From NCBI RefSeq assembly GCF_014191715.1, contig NZ_JACHWY010000001.1, positions 1,759,445 to 1,823,444 on the forward strand: a stretch of 64,000 bases of DNA, read 5' to 3'. Position numbers and translations under genes: made by a program. The notes below the pieces were generated by a model, which had not been told where the DNA came from, did no database searches, and was given only the letters and a program-made list of their open reading frames with translations. Every line of letters starts with the position of its first letter. The stretch's first letter is position 1. Positions 29,250-40,567 of this stretch are shown piece after piece. Source of the stretch: Litorivivens lipolytica. GTDB lineage: Bacteria; Pseudomonadota; Gammaproteobacteria; Pseudomonadales; Spongiibacteraceae.

Positions 29250-30752
29250 ATGTCTTTCAAGGAATACGCCGACTACGACGCACTGGGCCTCGCCGAACTG
29301 ATTAACAAGGGCGAAGTTACCCCCAAGGAACTGCTCGCAGAAGCGATCAAGCGCCGCGACCGTGTAAACCCGAAGATCAATGCCGTAATCCGCAACATGG
29401 ATGAGCAGGCCTTTGCCAACCTTGATCACCTGCCCAAGGGCGGCCCGTTTTACGGCGTCCCCTTTCTGCTGAAGGATTTTTGCGCCGCCTATAAAGGCGT
29501 GCCGCTGACCAATGGCAGCCGTGCCTTCAAAGACTACATACCCGATTACGATTGTGAGCTGGTCAAGCGATTCAAGGCCGCCGGACTGGTGACCTTCGGC
29601 AAAACCAATACCCCGGAGTTTGCCATTGTCGGCGCCACTGAGCCGTCCCTGCACGGTAAAACCTGCAACCCCTGGAATCTGGAGCGAACCGCCGGTGGTT
29701 CCAGCGGCGGCTCGGGTGCTGCGGTAGCGGCCGGCATCGTGCCGATGGCGAGCGGCGGCGATGGCGGCGGTTCACTGCGCATTCCCGCCGCCTGTGGCGG
29801 ACTGGTCGGTTTCAAAACCACCCGCGGCCGGATTCCTCACGGCCCGGATCACGGCGACCCCTGGTATGGTCAGGTGCAGGATGGTGTTGTCAGCCGCAGT
29901 GTGCGCGATAGTGCCGCCATGCTCGATGCCTTGCGCGGTGTCGATCTCGGCGCACCCTACGCCGAACCCCCACTGCAACAATCCCTGTTAAGTGCCTGCA
30001 GACAAGCCCCGAAAAAGCTGCGTATCGCCTTCTCCGAAGCGCCGTTGATGCGCGGCGGCAGCCTGCACCCGGAAGCGATCAAGGGGCTGCGCGACAGCGT
30101 CAAACTGCTGGAAGAACTGGGCCACGAGCTTGTTGAAGATGCGCCTGTCTTTAACACCAACCACTTGGTGGAAGGCTATCTGATGCGCATTGCCACCTCC
30201 GTCGGCGGCGAAATCACCCTGTCTGAAGCAACGCTGGGACGGAAAATTAAACACGCGGAACTGGAACCGGAAACCTGGATGCTGGCTCAGCTCGGGCGCA
30301 GCTTTTCAGCCGCCGACTTTGATGTCGCCCACCGCCGGCTCTACACCCAGAGCCGACTGTTTGAACGCTTTATGCAGAACTATGATGTCTTCCTCACGCC
30401 CACCCTCAGCGGGCCGGCGGTTGAACACGGTTATTTCAAATCAAAAGGCATCGAAAAACTGCTGTCACCCATCGCCAGTCGCTTTGCACTCGGCAAACTC
30501 AGCGCCAACAGCAGCACCCTGCAACGCCTTGCCAATCAGGCATTCGAGTGGGTCAGCAGTACGATGGTCTTTAATATTACCGGCAACCCCTCGGTGTCAC
30601 TTCCCCTTCACTGGAGCAGTGATAGACTGCCGGTCGGCATGATGTTTACCGGACGCTTCGGCGAGGACGACACACTGTTTTCGCTCGCCGGCCAACTGGA
30701 ACAAGCCAAACCCTGGTGGCAACAGCGCGCGCCGGTCTTTGCCGACGAGTGA
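29250..30752 (+). CDS. Amidase (amidase-signature family)
   Basis: Ser-Ser-Lys hydrolase of 500 residues from ATG 29250, which has an AGGA site; the frame is open upstream but that part is not amidase-like. The triad is Lys75 (PFLLKDF), Ser151 (cis-Ser in AGGSSGGSGAAVAAG) and Ser175 (GGDGGGSLRIPA). The usual TDxGGS is here GGDGGGS, a mild variation. Physiological amide substrate unknown. It probably forms an operon with the FAH-family gene 23 bases downstream, suggesting a small catabolic unit. Confidence 0.9.
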   Translation: MSFKEYADYDALGLAELINKGEVTPKELLAEAIKRRDRVNPKINAVIRNMDEQAFANLDHLPKGGPFYGVPFLLKDFCAAYKGVPLTNGSRAFKDYIPDYDCELVKRFKAAGLVTFGKTNTPEFAIVGATEPSLHGKTCNPWNLERTAGGSSGGSGAAVAAGIVPMASGGDGGGSLRIPAACGGLVGFKTTRGRIPHGPDHGDPWYGQVQDGVVSRSVRDSAAMLDALRGVDLGAPYAEPPLQQSLLSACRQAPKKLRIAFSEAPLMRGGSLHPEAIKGLRDSVKLLEELGHELVEDAPVFNTNHLVEGYLMRIATSVGGEITLSEATLGRKIKHAELEPETWMLAQLGRSFSAADFDVAHRRLYTQSRLFERFMQNYDVFLTPTLSGPAVEHGYFKSKGIEKLLSPIASRFALGKLSANSSTLQRLANQAFEWVSSTMVFNITGNPSVSLPLHWSSDRLPVGMMFTGRFGEDDTLFSLAGQLEQAKPWWQQRAPVFADE

Positions 30753-30775
30753 TATTCAACTGCAGGACATAGCGT

Positions 30776-31456
30776 ATGAGTTTTCAACACCACTGGCTTG
30801 ATGGCGAACCCATAGAACTGACCACCAAGAAAGTGGTGTGTGCCGGGCTGAATTACGCTCTTCACGTCAAAGAAATGAACAGCAAGGCGCCGGACACCGA
30901 ACCGGTGCTGTTTATCAAACCCGCTACTGCCTTACAAAGTCTTCACCAAGCACTGACGATCCCCATGGATCGCGGCGCGGTGCATCACGAAGTGGAGATT
31001 GCCCTGCTGATTGGCAAGCGCCTGAAAAACTGCTCCGCATCCGAGGCGGTCAGCGCCATCAGTGGCGTGGGCCTGGCACTGGATCTCACCCTGCGCGATC
31101 TACAGAACGAGTTTAAAAAGGCGGGCCGCCCTTGGGAAAAAGCCAAGGGCTTCGATGGCGCCTGCCCGATCTCGCACTTTGTGCCCATCAGTCAGTGCCC
31201 GCCGCTGGATAATATCGACCTTTCGCTTGAGGTAAATGGTAAGACTCGGCAGCGAGGCAACAGCCGCGACATGCTGTTCCCCATTCCCAGTCTGCTGTGT
31301 GCGATTAGCGAGTTCTTCACGCTGGAACCGGGGGATATTGTTCTCACTGGCACACCCGAAGGCGTCGGACCACTGCACCCCAGCGACGAACTGACTCTCA
31401 ACCTCGGCCCATCACTAAGGGTAAACACTCGGGTTGCGCCCACACCGGCTCAGTGA
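30776..31456 (+). CDS. Fumarylacetoacetate hydrolase family protein
   Basis: 226-residue FAH-fold hydrolase/isomerase. Family landmarks are KVVCAGLNYALHVKEMN, the metal-binding acidic pair in HHEVEIALLIGKRL, and the C-terminal LEPGDIVLTGTPEGVGPL. Members cleave C-C bonds in acylpyruvates or decarboxylate oxaloacetate-like acids. Its length matches YcgM-type acylpyruvases rather than eukaryotic FAH. It follows the amidase gene; its last 7 bases overlap the convergent unknown gene. Confidence 0.92.
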   Translation: MSFQHHWLDGEPIELTTKKVVCAGLNYALHVKEMNSKAPDTEPVLFIKPATALQSLHQALTIPMDRGAVHHEVEIALLIGKRLKNCSASEAVSAISGVGLALDLTLRDLQNEFKKAGRPWEKAKGFDGACPISHFVPISQCPPLDNIDLSLEVNGKTRQRGNSRDMLFPIPSLLCAISEFFTLEPGDIVLTGTPEGVGPLHPSDELTLNLGPSLRVNTRVAPTPAQ

Positions 31457-32043
31457 ATCCGGTCGTCTCCCGCAACCACAATGCCCAGTGCCCGCAGCTG
31501 CTCTTCCAACCGTGGATCCTGGTTGCGACGCCAGCGCTGGTACAGGCTCAGAATATCCCCTGCGTCAAACTGGGTTTCCTTGGAACAGACCCGCGCCACC
31601 AGTTCCAGCATGCGGGTAAAGGTGGACGCCAGTTCTGAAAAGACATGGCGGTTCTGGTGAGCATTTTCCGAAAGGTAGCCATAGGCGCCCCCTCCCATAC
31701 CCACAAAGTAATCCTTGAGAATGCCGCGCCGGGCATAGCTCTCAGGAAACAGCGCTCCCACGAATAAAGCCACGTCACCGAGTTGCCGCAAGATCAGGCA
31801 GCGCTCGCGGTGGTCATTGGCTTCATGGGCATCCTTGTAGAGCATAGCCAGCGGGCGAATACCGAGCTCACCCTCGTCATAGCAGAACAGTTGATCGCTA
31901 TCGCCAAAACGGGCCAGCATATTGCCCATATACCAAAGCGTATCTTCCTGCGGGATGGGGTTCAGCTCCGCCCCCTCGTCGTGCAGGCGTTCGCGAAAAT
32001 AGTCGGCCAGTGTCCGTTCAAAGGTCGGCTGTGATCCAGGCAT
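31450..32043 (-). CDS. Conserved hypothetical protein
   Basis: 197 residues, soluble, helical, acidic; ATG 32043 has a strong GGAGG site 8-12 bases upstream. Segments such as DTLWYMGNMLARFGDSDQLFCYDEGELGIRPLAMLY and ARRGILKDYFVGMGGGAYGYLSE look conserved in style, but I do not recognise a family or catalytic motif. It stands between the FAH gene (convergent) and groES (divergent). Confidence 0.7.
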   Translation of the reverse strand: MPGSQPTFERTLADYFRERLHDEGAELNPIPQEDTLWYMGNMLARFGDSDQLFCYDEGELGIRPLAMLYKDAHEANDHRERCLILRQLGDVALFVGALFPESYARRGILKDYFVGMGGGAYGYLSENAHQNRHVFSELASTFTRMLELVARVCSKETQFDAGDILSLYQRWRRNQDPRLEEQLRALGIVVAGDDRIH

Positions 32044-32228
32044 CGGCGCCCTCCTTCTAACCTGTTGTGGCAGCACCTGTTTTGAATCTAGCGTCTCCTA
32101 GGCCAAATAACGATTGCGGGTTACCGAAACAAGCATCAGGCACTTCCCTAAAAATATAAGCAGGAAGAAAAAAACTTTCCACTTATAAAAAGTCACAGCA
32201 ATAGAGAAAAATAATCTAAAAACTGCCC
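32044..32228. other. Gap upstream of groES (first part)
   Basis: Together with the promoter region this forms a 303-base gap (32044-32346). The first 185 bases are AT-rich with A-runs near 32160-32220; no gene, RNA or repeat was recognised here. Confidence 0.6.
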
Positions 32229-32256
32229 CTTGAAATTGCTCCAAACGCTCCCATTT
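32229..32256 (+). promoter_or_regulatory. Sigma-32 heat-shock promoter of groESL
   Basis: CTTGAAA (32229-32235), 13-base spacer, TCCCATTT (32249-32256), against the sigma-32 consensus CTTGAAA-N(11-15)-CCCCATNT: one mismatch. It lies 90 bases before groES. A second CTTGAAA occurs at 32262-32268, followed after 14 bases by CCCCTGTC (32283-32290), a possible weaker tandem promoter. No CIRCE element was seen. Confidence 0.85.
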
Positions 32257-32346
32257 TGGCGCTTGAAAGCTGTGCGACTCATCCCCTGTCGCCCAGCTCC
32301 TTCAAACCTAACAATAGTATTGAGACGTGAATTGGAGGAAAACCCA

Positions 32347-34292
<1,946 letters not shown>

Positions 34293-34317
34293 TCCATTAG
34301 GTCTCTTCATACTATCC

Positions 34318-34347
34318 CGCAGGGGTCGCTTCAGGCCCCTGCGTTTT
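34318..34347 (+). terminator. Intrinsic terminator of groESL
   Basis: CGCAGGGG (34318-34325) and CCCCTGCG (34336-34343) pair over eight bases, followed by TTTT and a further TCTT. It overlaps the 3' end of the convergent monooxygenase gene, so that gene's stop lies inside the hairpin. Confidence 0.85.
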
Positions 34348-35827
34348 CTTCCTCAAGACTCACCAACTCGAAAGCCGAAAAATCCGGTTCCGCCATCGCT
34401 TCATAAAACTTTTTCTGAGTCCACGGCCAGGTGGCAGGTACCCCGTTCGCATCCAGATACCAGCTCTGACAGCCGGATCCGAAGATTGTCTTTTTCGCCG
34501 CTTCCAAACGCGCCTTATCAAAGGCATCTAACGCGCTCTGCGTGGCGCAGACTTCGGCGCACTCGCCCGACTCCAGTTTCGCAATCAGTTGCTCGATGTA
34601 ATGCCATTGGTGCTCGGCAATATCAATCAATGAGAAATTACCCACCGGCCCATTCGGCCCGTTGAGCATAAACAGATTGGGGAACTCCGGAATCGAAATC
34701 GACAGATAGGCGCGGGGGGTATCGGCCCATACCTCGTTCAGCTCAACACCGTTTCGCCCCACTACATTCATCGGCCGCATAAACTGATCTGCCTTAAAGC
34801 CGGTCGCCAGCGCAATCACATCCAGTTCATGCAGGGTGCCATCCTTCAAGCGGACACCTTTTGCCTCGATGCGCTCAATGGCACCGAGCTCAACCTCAAC
34901 GCTGGGGCGCTGTACGGCCTCGTAAAAGTCCGGGGAGTAGATCAGCCGCTTACAGGCCGCACGATAAGACGGCCGCAATTTTTCCCGCAGCTCCGGATCA
35001 CGAATACTGTTTTCCAGGTAATCGCGAACAATGGTTTCGATTTCTTCCATTGCCGGTGACTCCGGCTCCACGATGGCATTGGTAAAACGCTCGACGTTGG
35101 CCAGATACTCGGGCTCGTTTTGCATGTACTTGAGCAGTTCCGGATCATTGCGAAACGCCGCTTTCTGCTCCTCGCTGAACTCCGGATTTTCCACCGGCAT
35201 AATCCACTGCGGGGTGCGCTGAAAATGCACCAGCTTTTTCACCCGCTTGGACAGGGCCGACACAATCTGCACCCCGGTCGACCCGGTACCGATCACGCCA
35301 ATGCGACGATCATCAAGCGGCACGCTGTGGTCCCAGCGCGAGGTATGAAAGATCGCGCCCTCAAAATCCTCAATCCCGTCGATGTCCGGGTAGCGCGGCA
35401 CGTGCAAGACGCCCGTGGCGGCAATCACCACATCCGCCTCATCGCGCAGCCCGCTTTTCGTTTCGATCTGCCAGCGACCATTTCGGTATTCGCAACTGAT
35501 GATTTCTTCATTGAAACGAATCAGCTTGTCGATGCCATATTTGCGGGTGGTGCGCTCAAAGTAGTCCTGAATCTCGGCGCCTGGCGGCAGGTAGCGACTC
35601 CAGTCCGGGTTCGGCTCGAAGGAATAGGTATAGGAATGCGAGGGCACATCGCAGGTCAGGCCCGGGTAGGTGTTCTCGCGCCAGGTGCCGCCGATGCGAT
35701 CGGCCTTTTCATAAACCGCCACCTCGCCGTGCCCCGCCTCTCGCAGCTTGATCGCAGCCAGAATGCCCGCCATTCCCGCACCCATCACGACAAAGCGAAG
35801 CTCTCGCTGACTCTCCGTTGCACTCAT
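34331..35827 (-). CDS. Flavin monooxygenase, Baeyer-Villiger type
   Basis: 498-residue FAD/NADPH monooxygenase. It has the FAD Rossmann motif near the start (VVMGAGMAGILAA), the NADPH Rossmann motif (GVIGTGSTGVQIV), and a BVMO-type fingerprint FEGAIFHTSRWDHS (FxGxxxHxxxW followed by Asp instead of Pro). The family inserts oxygen into ketones; the native substrate cannot be inferred. Single gene convergent with groEL. Confidence 0.9.
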   Translation of the reverse strand: MSATESQRELRFVVMGAGMAGILAAIKLREAGHGEVAVYEKADRIGGTWRENTYPGLTCDVPSHSYTYSFEPNPDWSRYLPPGAEIQDYFERTTRKYGIDKLIRFNEEIISCEYRNGRWQIETKSGLRDEADVVIAATGVLHVPRYPDIDGIEDFEGAIFHTSRWDHSVPLDDRRIGVIGTGSTGVQIVSALSKRVKKLVHFQRTPQWIMPVENPEFSEEQKAAFRNDPELLKYMQNEPEYLANVERFTNAIVEPESPAMEEIETIVRDYLENSIRDPELREKLRPSYRAACKRLIYSPDFYEAVQRPSVEVELGAIERIEAKGVRLKDGTLHELDVIALATGFKADQFMRPMNVVGRNGVELNEVWADTPRAYLSISIPEFPNLFMLNGPNGPVGNFSLIDIAEHQWHYIEQLIAKLESGECAEVCATQSALDAFDKARLEAAKKTIFGSGCQSWYLDANGVPATWPWTQKKFYEAMAEPDFSAFELVSLEEENAGA

Positions 35828-36011
35828 TACCCTTCCTCACTGACAAAGCTTGATGGATACCCATGCTAGGGGTGAGACGCCAGCAGCAATACGTCCACAT
35901 GGAGTATTTTTTGCGGCAGCAGCCAAAATTGCAGATTTTGCCACGATAGAACCTCGGGACCCTGCAATCGTTTTGCTATATTAGCAGCACATTCTAAAAC
36001 GGAGAGTTTTC

Positions 36012-38141
36012 ATGCCCGCTGCGCTGCGCTACCTGTTGTTTGCACTTGCCGGCCTGCTGGTGTTGGGCGCTGTCGCCATCGGCGGCATTCTGTTGCTGCT
36101 CGACCCGAATGATTACAAACCCCATATTGAAAAAGCCGCCGAAACCCACACCCGCCTCGACCTGCAACTGGATGGCGATATCGGTTGGTCGTTTATTCCC
36201 CTCGGCCTCGAACTGAACAAGGTCAGCGCCTCATTAGACGACGCCCCCTTTGTCGAGCTCGACAAACTGGTCGCCCGCGTCAGTCTGCGCTCTCTCATTG
36301 CCATGCAGCCTGCCGTGCACCGCTTTGAACTGGCCGGGCTGGAACTCAATCTCGTCAAAGCCGAAGACGGCAGCGGCAACTGGGAAAGAGTAATGCCCGA
36401 GGGCAGCGGGCAAGCTGCTACCGAAAAAGCAGCTGAAGAGAAAGCACCAACAGAAAGCTCCGATTCGGGCGAACTCCAGTTCAATGTCAGCGAAGTGGCC
36501 ATCAGTGATATGCGCCTGCATTACCACGATAAAGTCACTGGCCAGAAAGTGACACTGGATGATTTCGCGCTGAATGCCAGCAACATTAAACCCGGTGCAG
36601 CCTTCCCCCTCGATTTGCAGTTTCATCTGGCCACCACCGAGCCGACTCTGGATATCAACACCCAGCTCAGCACCCGCCTGACGCTAGGCGAGGCCTTTCA
36701 ACAATTTTTGCTGCAGGAACTGAACGGTACGATAAAGCTGCAAGGCGAACCCACCAATAACCAGCCGGTAGAACTGGCCCTGAGCGGCAAGGTTGATGCC
36801 AGCCTTGCCGACAGTCGAATTCAGCTCGCCCCATTGAATGTCAGCGTCAACCAGATGCAGCTCAGCACCCAACTGGATGTAAAGCAGTTTGATACCACCC
36901 CGCAACTCTCCGGCAACCTGAACATTGCCGAGTTCTCTGCGCGCAAGCTGCTCACCCAGCTCGGCATCAGTCTGCCCCCCATGCAGGACAGCACCACGCT
37001 GGAGAAAGTCGCGCTGGATGCCACCCTCGGCGGCAAGCCCGGACAGATCACCATCAAGCCGCTCACGCTGCAATTGGATAGCAGCAAACTCAGCGGCGAA
37101 GTGCGTTACACCCTCGACAGCGGCGCCCTGTTTAGCCGCCTGAATCTCAATGCCCTGAACGCAGACCGCTACCTGCCACCGCAGACAGAAACCACCGCTG
37201 AAGCAGAAAGCACTCCTGAAGCGCCCACAGCAGCGGAAACCGACCTGCTGCCACTGGAAACCCTGCGCGGACTGAACCTGGATATCGGGCTGACCGCCGG
37301 TGAGCTGATCGCCAATCAGATTGCGATCAAACAACTGAAGCTGCAGGCCACCGCCGCCAAAGGCATGATCAAGATAAGCCCCCTCAGTGGCCAGCTGTAT
37401 GAAGGCGCGTTTAACGCCAATGCCACCATTGATGGCAGCAGCGATAATCCGCGCTGGCAGGTGCAGGCAAACGTCAGTGACGTAAAAACCCTGCCGCTGT
37501 TAACCCAGCTCGCCGAGATGCAGCAATTTTCAGGTCGCGCCAATATCAATCTTGACCTGAACACCCGCGGTAATCGCGTGAGCGTGCTGCGCAACAATGC
37601 CAAAGGTAAGGCGGACTTTGCGATCGCCGAAGGTCGCCTTGAGGGCACCAGCATGAGCGCCTATGCCTGTCAGGGCATCGCCCTGATGAATAAAGAAACA
37701 ATCGACACCAGCGCCTGGCCCAAGGTTACCGACTTTGAAAACCTCAGCGGCGCGATCACCATCAACGGCAACTCGATCAAGAATCAGGCTTTAACAGCCC
37801 AGCTCAAAGGCATGGCGCTGGAAGGCGAAGGTGACGTCAATATCGACAGCATGGAGCTCGACTACCGCGCTGGCCTGCGCATTCTCGGCAACGTGCACGG
37901 AGATCCGGCCTGCCGGGTCAACGAGAAGCTCAAGAACCTGATCATCCCAGTCAAATGCGAGGGCGCATTGGCCGGTGAGGAAGGCCTGCCCTGCAAATTC
38001 GACACCGTGCGCTTCCGCGAAACGGTAAAAGACATGGCCAAGGCCGAAGCCAAACAAAAGGCCAATGAAGAGATCGATCGCGGCAAGGAAAAACTCAAGG
38101 AAAAGGCCGCGGAAAAGTTCCAGAAACTGTTCGGCCGCTGA
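36012..38141 (+). CDS. asmA: AsmA family protein
   Basis: 709-residue inner-membrane-anchored, largely periplasmic protein of the AsmA/TamB-like bridge group, implicated in lipid traffic to and assembly of the outer membrane. N-terminal anchor LLFALAGLLVLGAVAIGGILLLL followed by DPNDYKPHIEKAAETHTRLDLQLDGDIGWSFIPLGLEL, the AsmA signature; low-complexity Ala/Glu linkers occur near residues 135-155 and 395-415. The C-terminal AsmA_2-type region (GRANINLDLNTRGNRVSVLRNNAKGKADFAIAEGRLEG) and a charged helical tail end the protein. Confidence 0.92.
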   Translation: MPAALRYLLFALAGLLVLGAVAIGGILLLLDPNDYKPHIEKAAETHTRLDLQLDGDIGWSFIPLGLELNKVSASLDDAPFVELDKLVARVSLRSLIAMQPAVHRFELAGLELNLVKAEDGSGNWERVMPEGSGQAATEKAAEEKAPTESSDSGELQFNVSEVAISDMRLHYHDKVTGQKVTLDDFALNASNIKPGAAFPLDLQFHLATTEPTLDINTQLSTRLTLGEAFQQFLLQELNGTIKLQGEPTNNQPVELALSGKVDASLADSRIQLAPLNVSVNQMQLSTQLDVKQFDTTPQLSGNLNIAEFSARKLLTQLGISLPPMQDSTTLEKVALDATLGGKPGQITIKPLTLQLDSSKLSGEVRYTLDSGALFSRLNLNALNADRYLPPQTETTAEAESTPEAPTAAETDLLPLETLRGLNLDIGLTAGELIANQIAIKQLKLQATAAKGMIKISPLSGQLYEGAFNANATIDGSSDNPRWQVQANVSDVKTLPLLTQLAEMQQFSGRANINLDLNTRGNRVSVLRNNAKGKADFAIAEGRLEGTSMSAYACQGIALMNKETIDTSAWPKVTDFENLSGAITINGNSIKNQALTAQLKGMALEGEGDVNIDSMELDYRAGLRILGNVHGDPACRVNEKLKNLIIPVKCEGALAGEEGLPCKFDTVRFRETVKDMAKAEAKQKANEEIDRGKEKLKEKAAEKFQKLFGR

Positions 38142-38244
38142 TTTGGCAAAGGGCCCGCCAGCCGGGCCCTGCAGCGGAATAATTGCCGCCTTTACCGGGG
38201 GCATTGCCAGCCCCCATTAATGGTTATATGATGATTCGTTCGGT

Positions 38245-38266
38245 GGGCAGCGGTAGCTGCCCTTTT
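38245..38266 (+). terminator. Intrinsic terminator or attenuator before argD
   Basis: GGGCAGC (38245-38251) - GGTA - GCTGCCC (38256-38262) followed by TTTT and ACGTTTTAT. It lies 104 bases after asmA and 65 bases before argD. It either ends the asmA transcript or, if argD transcripts begin upstream, attenuates them. A weaker GGGCCC-GCCAGCC-GGGCCC stem lies just after the asmA stop. Confidence 0.75.
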
Positions 38267-38330
38267 ACGTTTTATCTGCAACATTCTGATCGACCTCTGA
38301 TCTGGAATTACCAAGGAACTGGGGATAGTC

Positions 38331-39518
38331 ATGACCAATACGGTGATGTCGACCTACAATCGGTTGCCCGTGAGCTTTTCTCACGGCAAGGGAGTCTGGC
38401 TCGTAGACGAGCAGGACAAGCGCTATCTGGATGCCATCAGCGGCATCGGTGTAAACGCACTGGGCCACGCCCACCCCGAACTGACACGCCGCATTCAGGA
38501 TCAGGCCGGACAACTGCTGCACACCTCCAACCTGTACGGCGTAAAAAACCAACAGGCGTTGGCAGATCAACTCTGCGCCCTGTCCGGCATGGACAACGCC
38601 TTCTTCTGTAATTCCGGTGCCGAAGGTAACGAGGCCGCCATCAAATTGGCACGCCTGTACGGCCACAAACGCGATATCGACCGACCGACCGTGGTGGTTA
38701 TGGAAGGTGCCTTTCACGGCAGAACCCTAGCCACCCTGACCGCCTCCGGCAGCCGCAAGGTTCAGGCCGGTTTTGAACCGCTGGTCAATGGCTTTACCCG
38801 CGCGCCCTTCGGCGATATCAGCGCACTGGAAAACATTGCCAAGAACAACAGCGACGTCTGCGCCATTCTGCTCGAACCCATTCAGGGTGAAGGCGGTATC
38901 AATGTGCTGCCCGACGGCTTTCTCGAACAACTGCGCGCACTCTGCGACAAGCATCAGTGGCTACTGATGCTCGACGAAGTTCAGACCGGCAACGGCCGTA
39001 CCGGCAAGTTCTTTGCCTACCAGCACAGCACGGTTATGCCCGACGTGGTCGTGACCGCCAAAGGTCTTGGCGGCGGCATGCCCATTGGCGCCTGTCTGGC
39101 ACGCGGCGAAGCGGCCGAGCTGTTCAAGCCCGGCAATCACGGCACCACCTTTGGCGGCAACCCGCTGGCCTGCGCGGCCGGCCTTGCGGTAGTGGATGCC
39201 CTGCAAAACGACAAACTGATAGAAAACGCCCAACAGCGCGGCCAACAACTGGTCGACGGCCTCAACCAGCGACTGGGCAATGTCAAAGGCGTAATCACCG
39301 TTCGCGGCAAAGGTTTGATGGTCGGCATTGAACTGGCCGCAGCCTGTGGCGAACTGGTACAGCAGGCACTGGATGCCGGGCTGCTGATTAACGTCACCTC
39401 CGAAAAAGTGGTGCGCCTGTTGCCGCCGCTTGTTATCAACCAAGATGAAGTTCAGCAGCTGATCGACACCCTGTGCCCCCTGATTGAAAACTGGGCCGCA
39501 CAGCGCGACGCTGCCTGA
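38331..39518 (+). CDS. argD: Acetylornithine aminotransferase ArgD
   Basis: Class III PLP aminotransferase, 395 residues, converting N-acetylglutamate semialdehyde to N-acetylornithine (and often acting in lysine synthesis). The Schiff-base lysine is Lys244 in VVTAKGLGGGMPIGA; the phosphate loop is FFCNSGAEGNEAAIKLAR and the cofactor aspartate lies in LMLDEVQTGNGRTGK. It is followed 30 bases later by argF, so the two arginine-biosynthesis genes form an operon. Confidence 0.95.
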   Translation: MTNTVMSTYNRLPVSFSHGKGVWLVDEQDKRYLDAISGIGVNALGHAHPELTRRIQDQAGQLLHTSNLYGVKNQQALADQLCALSGMDNAFFCNSGAEGNEAAIKLARLYGHKRDIDRPTVVVMEGAFHGRTLATLTASGSRKVQAGFEPLVNGFTRAPFGDISALENIAKNNSDVCAILLEPIQGEGGINVLPDGFLEQLRALCDKHQWLLMLDEVQTGNGRTGKFFAYQHSTVMPDVVVTAKGLGGGMPIGACLARGEAAELFKPGNHGTTFGGNPLACAAGLAVVDALQNDKLIENAQQRGQQLVDGLNQRLGNVKGVITVRGKGLMVGIELAAACGELVQQALDAGLLINVTSEKVVRLLPPLVINQDEVQQLIDTLCPLIENWAAQRDAA

Positions 39519-39548
39519 TCAACTCCCAAGTTAATAGAAGTCACTACG

Positions 39549-40463
39549 ATGGCCGTTCGGCATTTTTTGAGCTTAATGGATTGCTCACCCAGCGAATTGC
39601 AGCAGATTATTCAGCGTGCAATCGAAATGAAAGCCCAGCACAAAGCGCGCACCGCAGAAGCGCGCTTTAACAACTACGTGCTGGGCATGCTGTTTGAGAA
39701 AGCCTCCACCCGCACCCGCATTTCCTTTGAGGCCGGCATGGCCCAGATGGGCGGCCACGCCATGTTCCTCGCCCCGGAGCACACACAGCTCGGTCGCGGC
39801 GAACCGATTGAAGACAGCGCCCGAGTGATGTCCTCCATGGTCGACATCATCATGATGCGCACCTACGGTCACGACATCATCGAACGCTTTGCGGAGTACT
39901 CGTCAGTGCCGGTGATCAACGCCCTGACCGACGACTTTCACCCCTGCCAGTTACTGGCCGATATCCAGACCTACGTGGAGCATCGTGGCAGTATTCAGGG
40001 CAAGAAGGTGGCCTGGATCGGCGACGGCAATAACATGTGCCAGAGCTATATCAACGCCGCCATCCAGTTTGATTTTGAACTGGCAATTGCCTGTCCGCGC
40101 GGCTTCGAACCGCGCAAGGATCTGGTCGAACAGGCCAAGGATCGCGTCAAGATCACCACCATCCCAAGCAAGGCGGCTCGCGACGCTGACCTACTGGTTA
40201 CCGACGTATGGGCCTCCATGGGTCAGGAAAAGGAAAAAGCCCAGCGCCGCCGCCAGTTCGCCGGTTTTCAGGTAAACGAAGAGCTGATGGCCCAGGCCAA
40301 GAGCGATGCGCTGTACATGCACTGCCTGCCAGCCCATCGCGGCGAGGAAATTTCCGCTGGCCTGATGGACAGCCCCGACACCGTGATCTGGGATGAAGCG
40401 GAAAACCGCCTGCACGCGCAAAAGGCGCTGATGGAATTTTTGCTGCTGGAAGCGGCGAACTAA
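39549..40463 (+). CDS. argF: Ornithine carbamoyltransferase ArgF
   Basis: 304-residue anabolic OTCase making citrulline from ornithine and carbamoyl phosphate. Carbamoyl-phosphate motif [12 protein letters not shown], ornithine-side HPCQLLADI and [11 protein letters not shown] are all intact. Co-directional with argD. A large palindromic repeat follows before the ABC-transporter gene. Confidence 0.97.
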   Translation: MAVRHFLSLMDCSPSELQQIIQRAIEMKAQHKARTAEARFNNYVLGMLFEKASTRTRISFEAGMAQMGGHAMFLAPEHTQLGRGEPIEDSARVMSSMVDIIMMRTYGHDIIERFAEYSSVPVINALTDDFHPCQLLADIQTYVEHRGSIQGKKVAWIGDGNNMCQSYINAAIQFDFELAIACPRGFEPRKDLVEQAKDRVKITTIPSKAARDADLLVTDVWASMGQEKEKAQRRRQFAGFQVNEELMAQAKSDALYMHCLPAHRGEEISAGLMDSPDTVIWDEAENRLHAQKALMEFLLLEAAN

Positions 40464-40469
40464 GACATA

Positions 40470-40551
40470 CCCTCACCCCGACCCTCTCCCAGAGGGAGAG
40501 GGAGCACTCTTTTAACCCCCTCTCCCCACGGGAGAGGGCTGGGGTGAGGGG
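40470..40551. repeat. Large palindromic repeat (second copy of the CCCTCACCC family)
   Basis: CCCTCACCCC (40470-40479) is the exact reverse complement of GGGGTGAGGG (40541-40550). Between them, ACCCTCTCCC, GGGAGAGGG, CCCTCTCCCC and GGGAGAGGG form a pair of internal stems. The motif is shared with the shorter element at 2639-2671. It ends 16 bases before the ABC ATPase start, so it also shapes that gene's leader. Confidence 0.8.
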
Positions 40552-40567
40552 ACCAGAACGGAAGCCC

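Noticed and set aside
34331..35827. Trimethylamine or FMO-type S/N-oxygenase
   Set aside because: The FxGxxxHxxxW fingerprint with two Rossmann motifs fits the Baeyer-Villiger group better.
40470..40551. Possible CRISPR array
   Set aside because: Repeats are inverted, unevenly spaced and lack spacers; it is a palindromic intergenic repeat.
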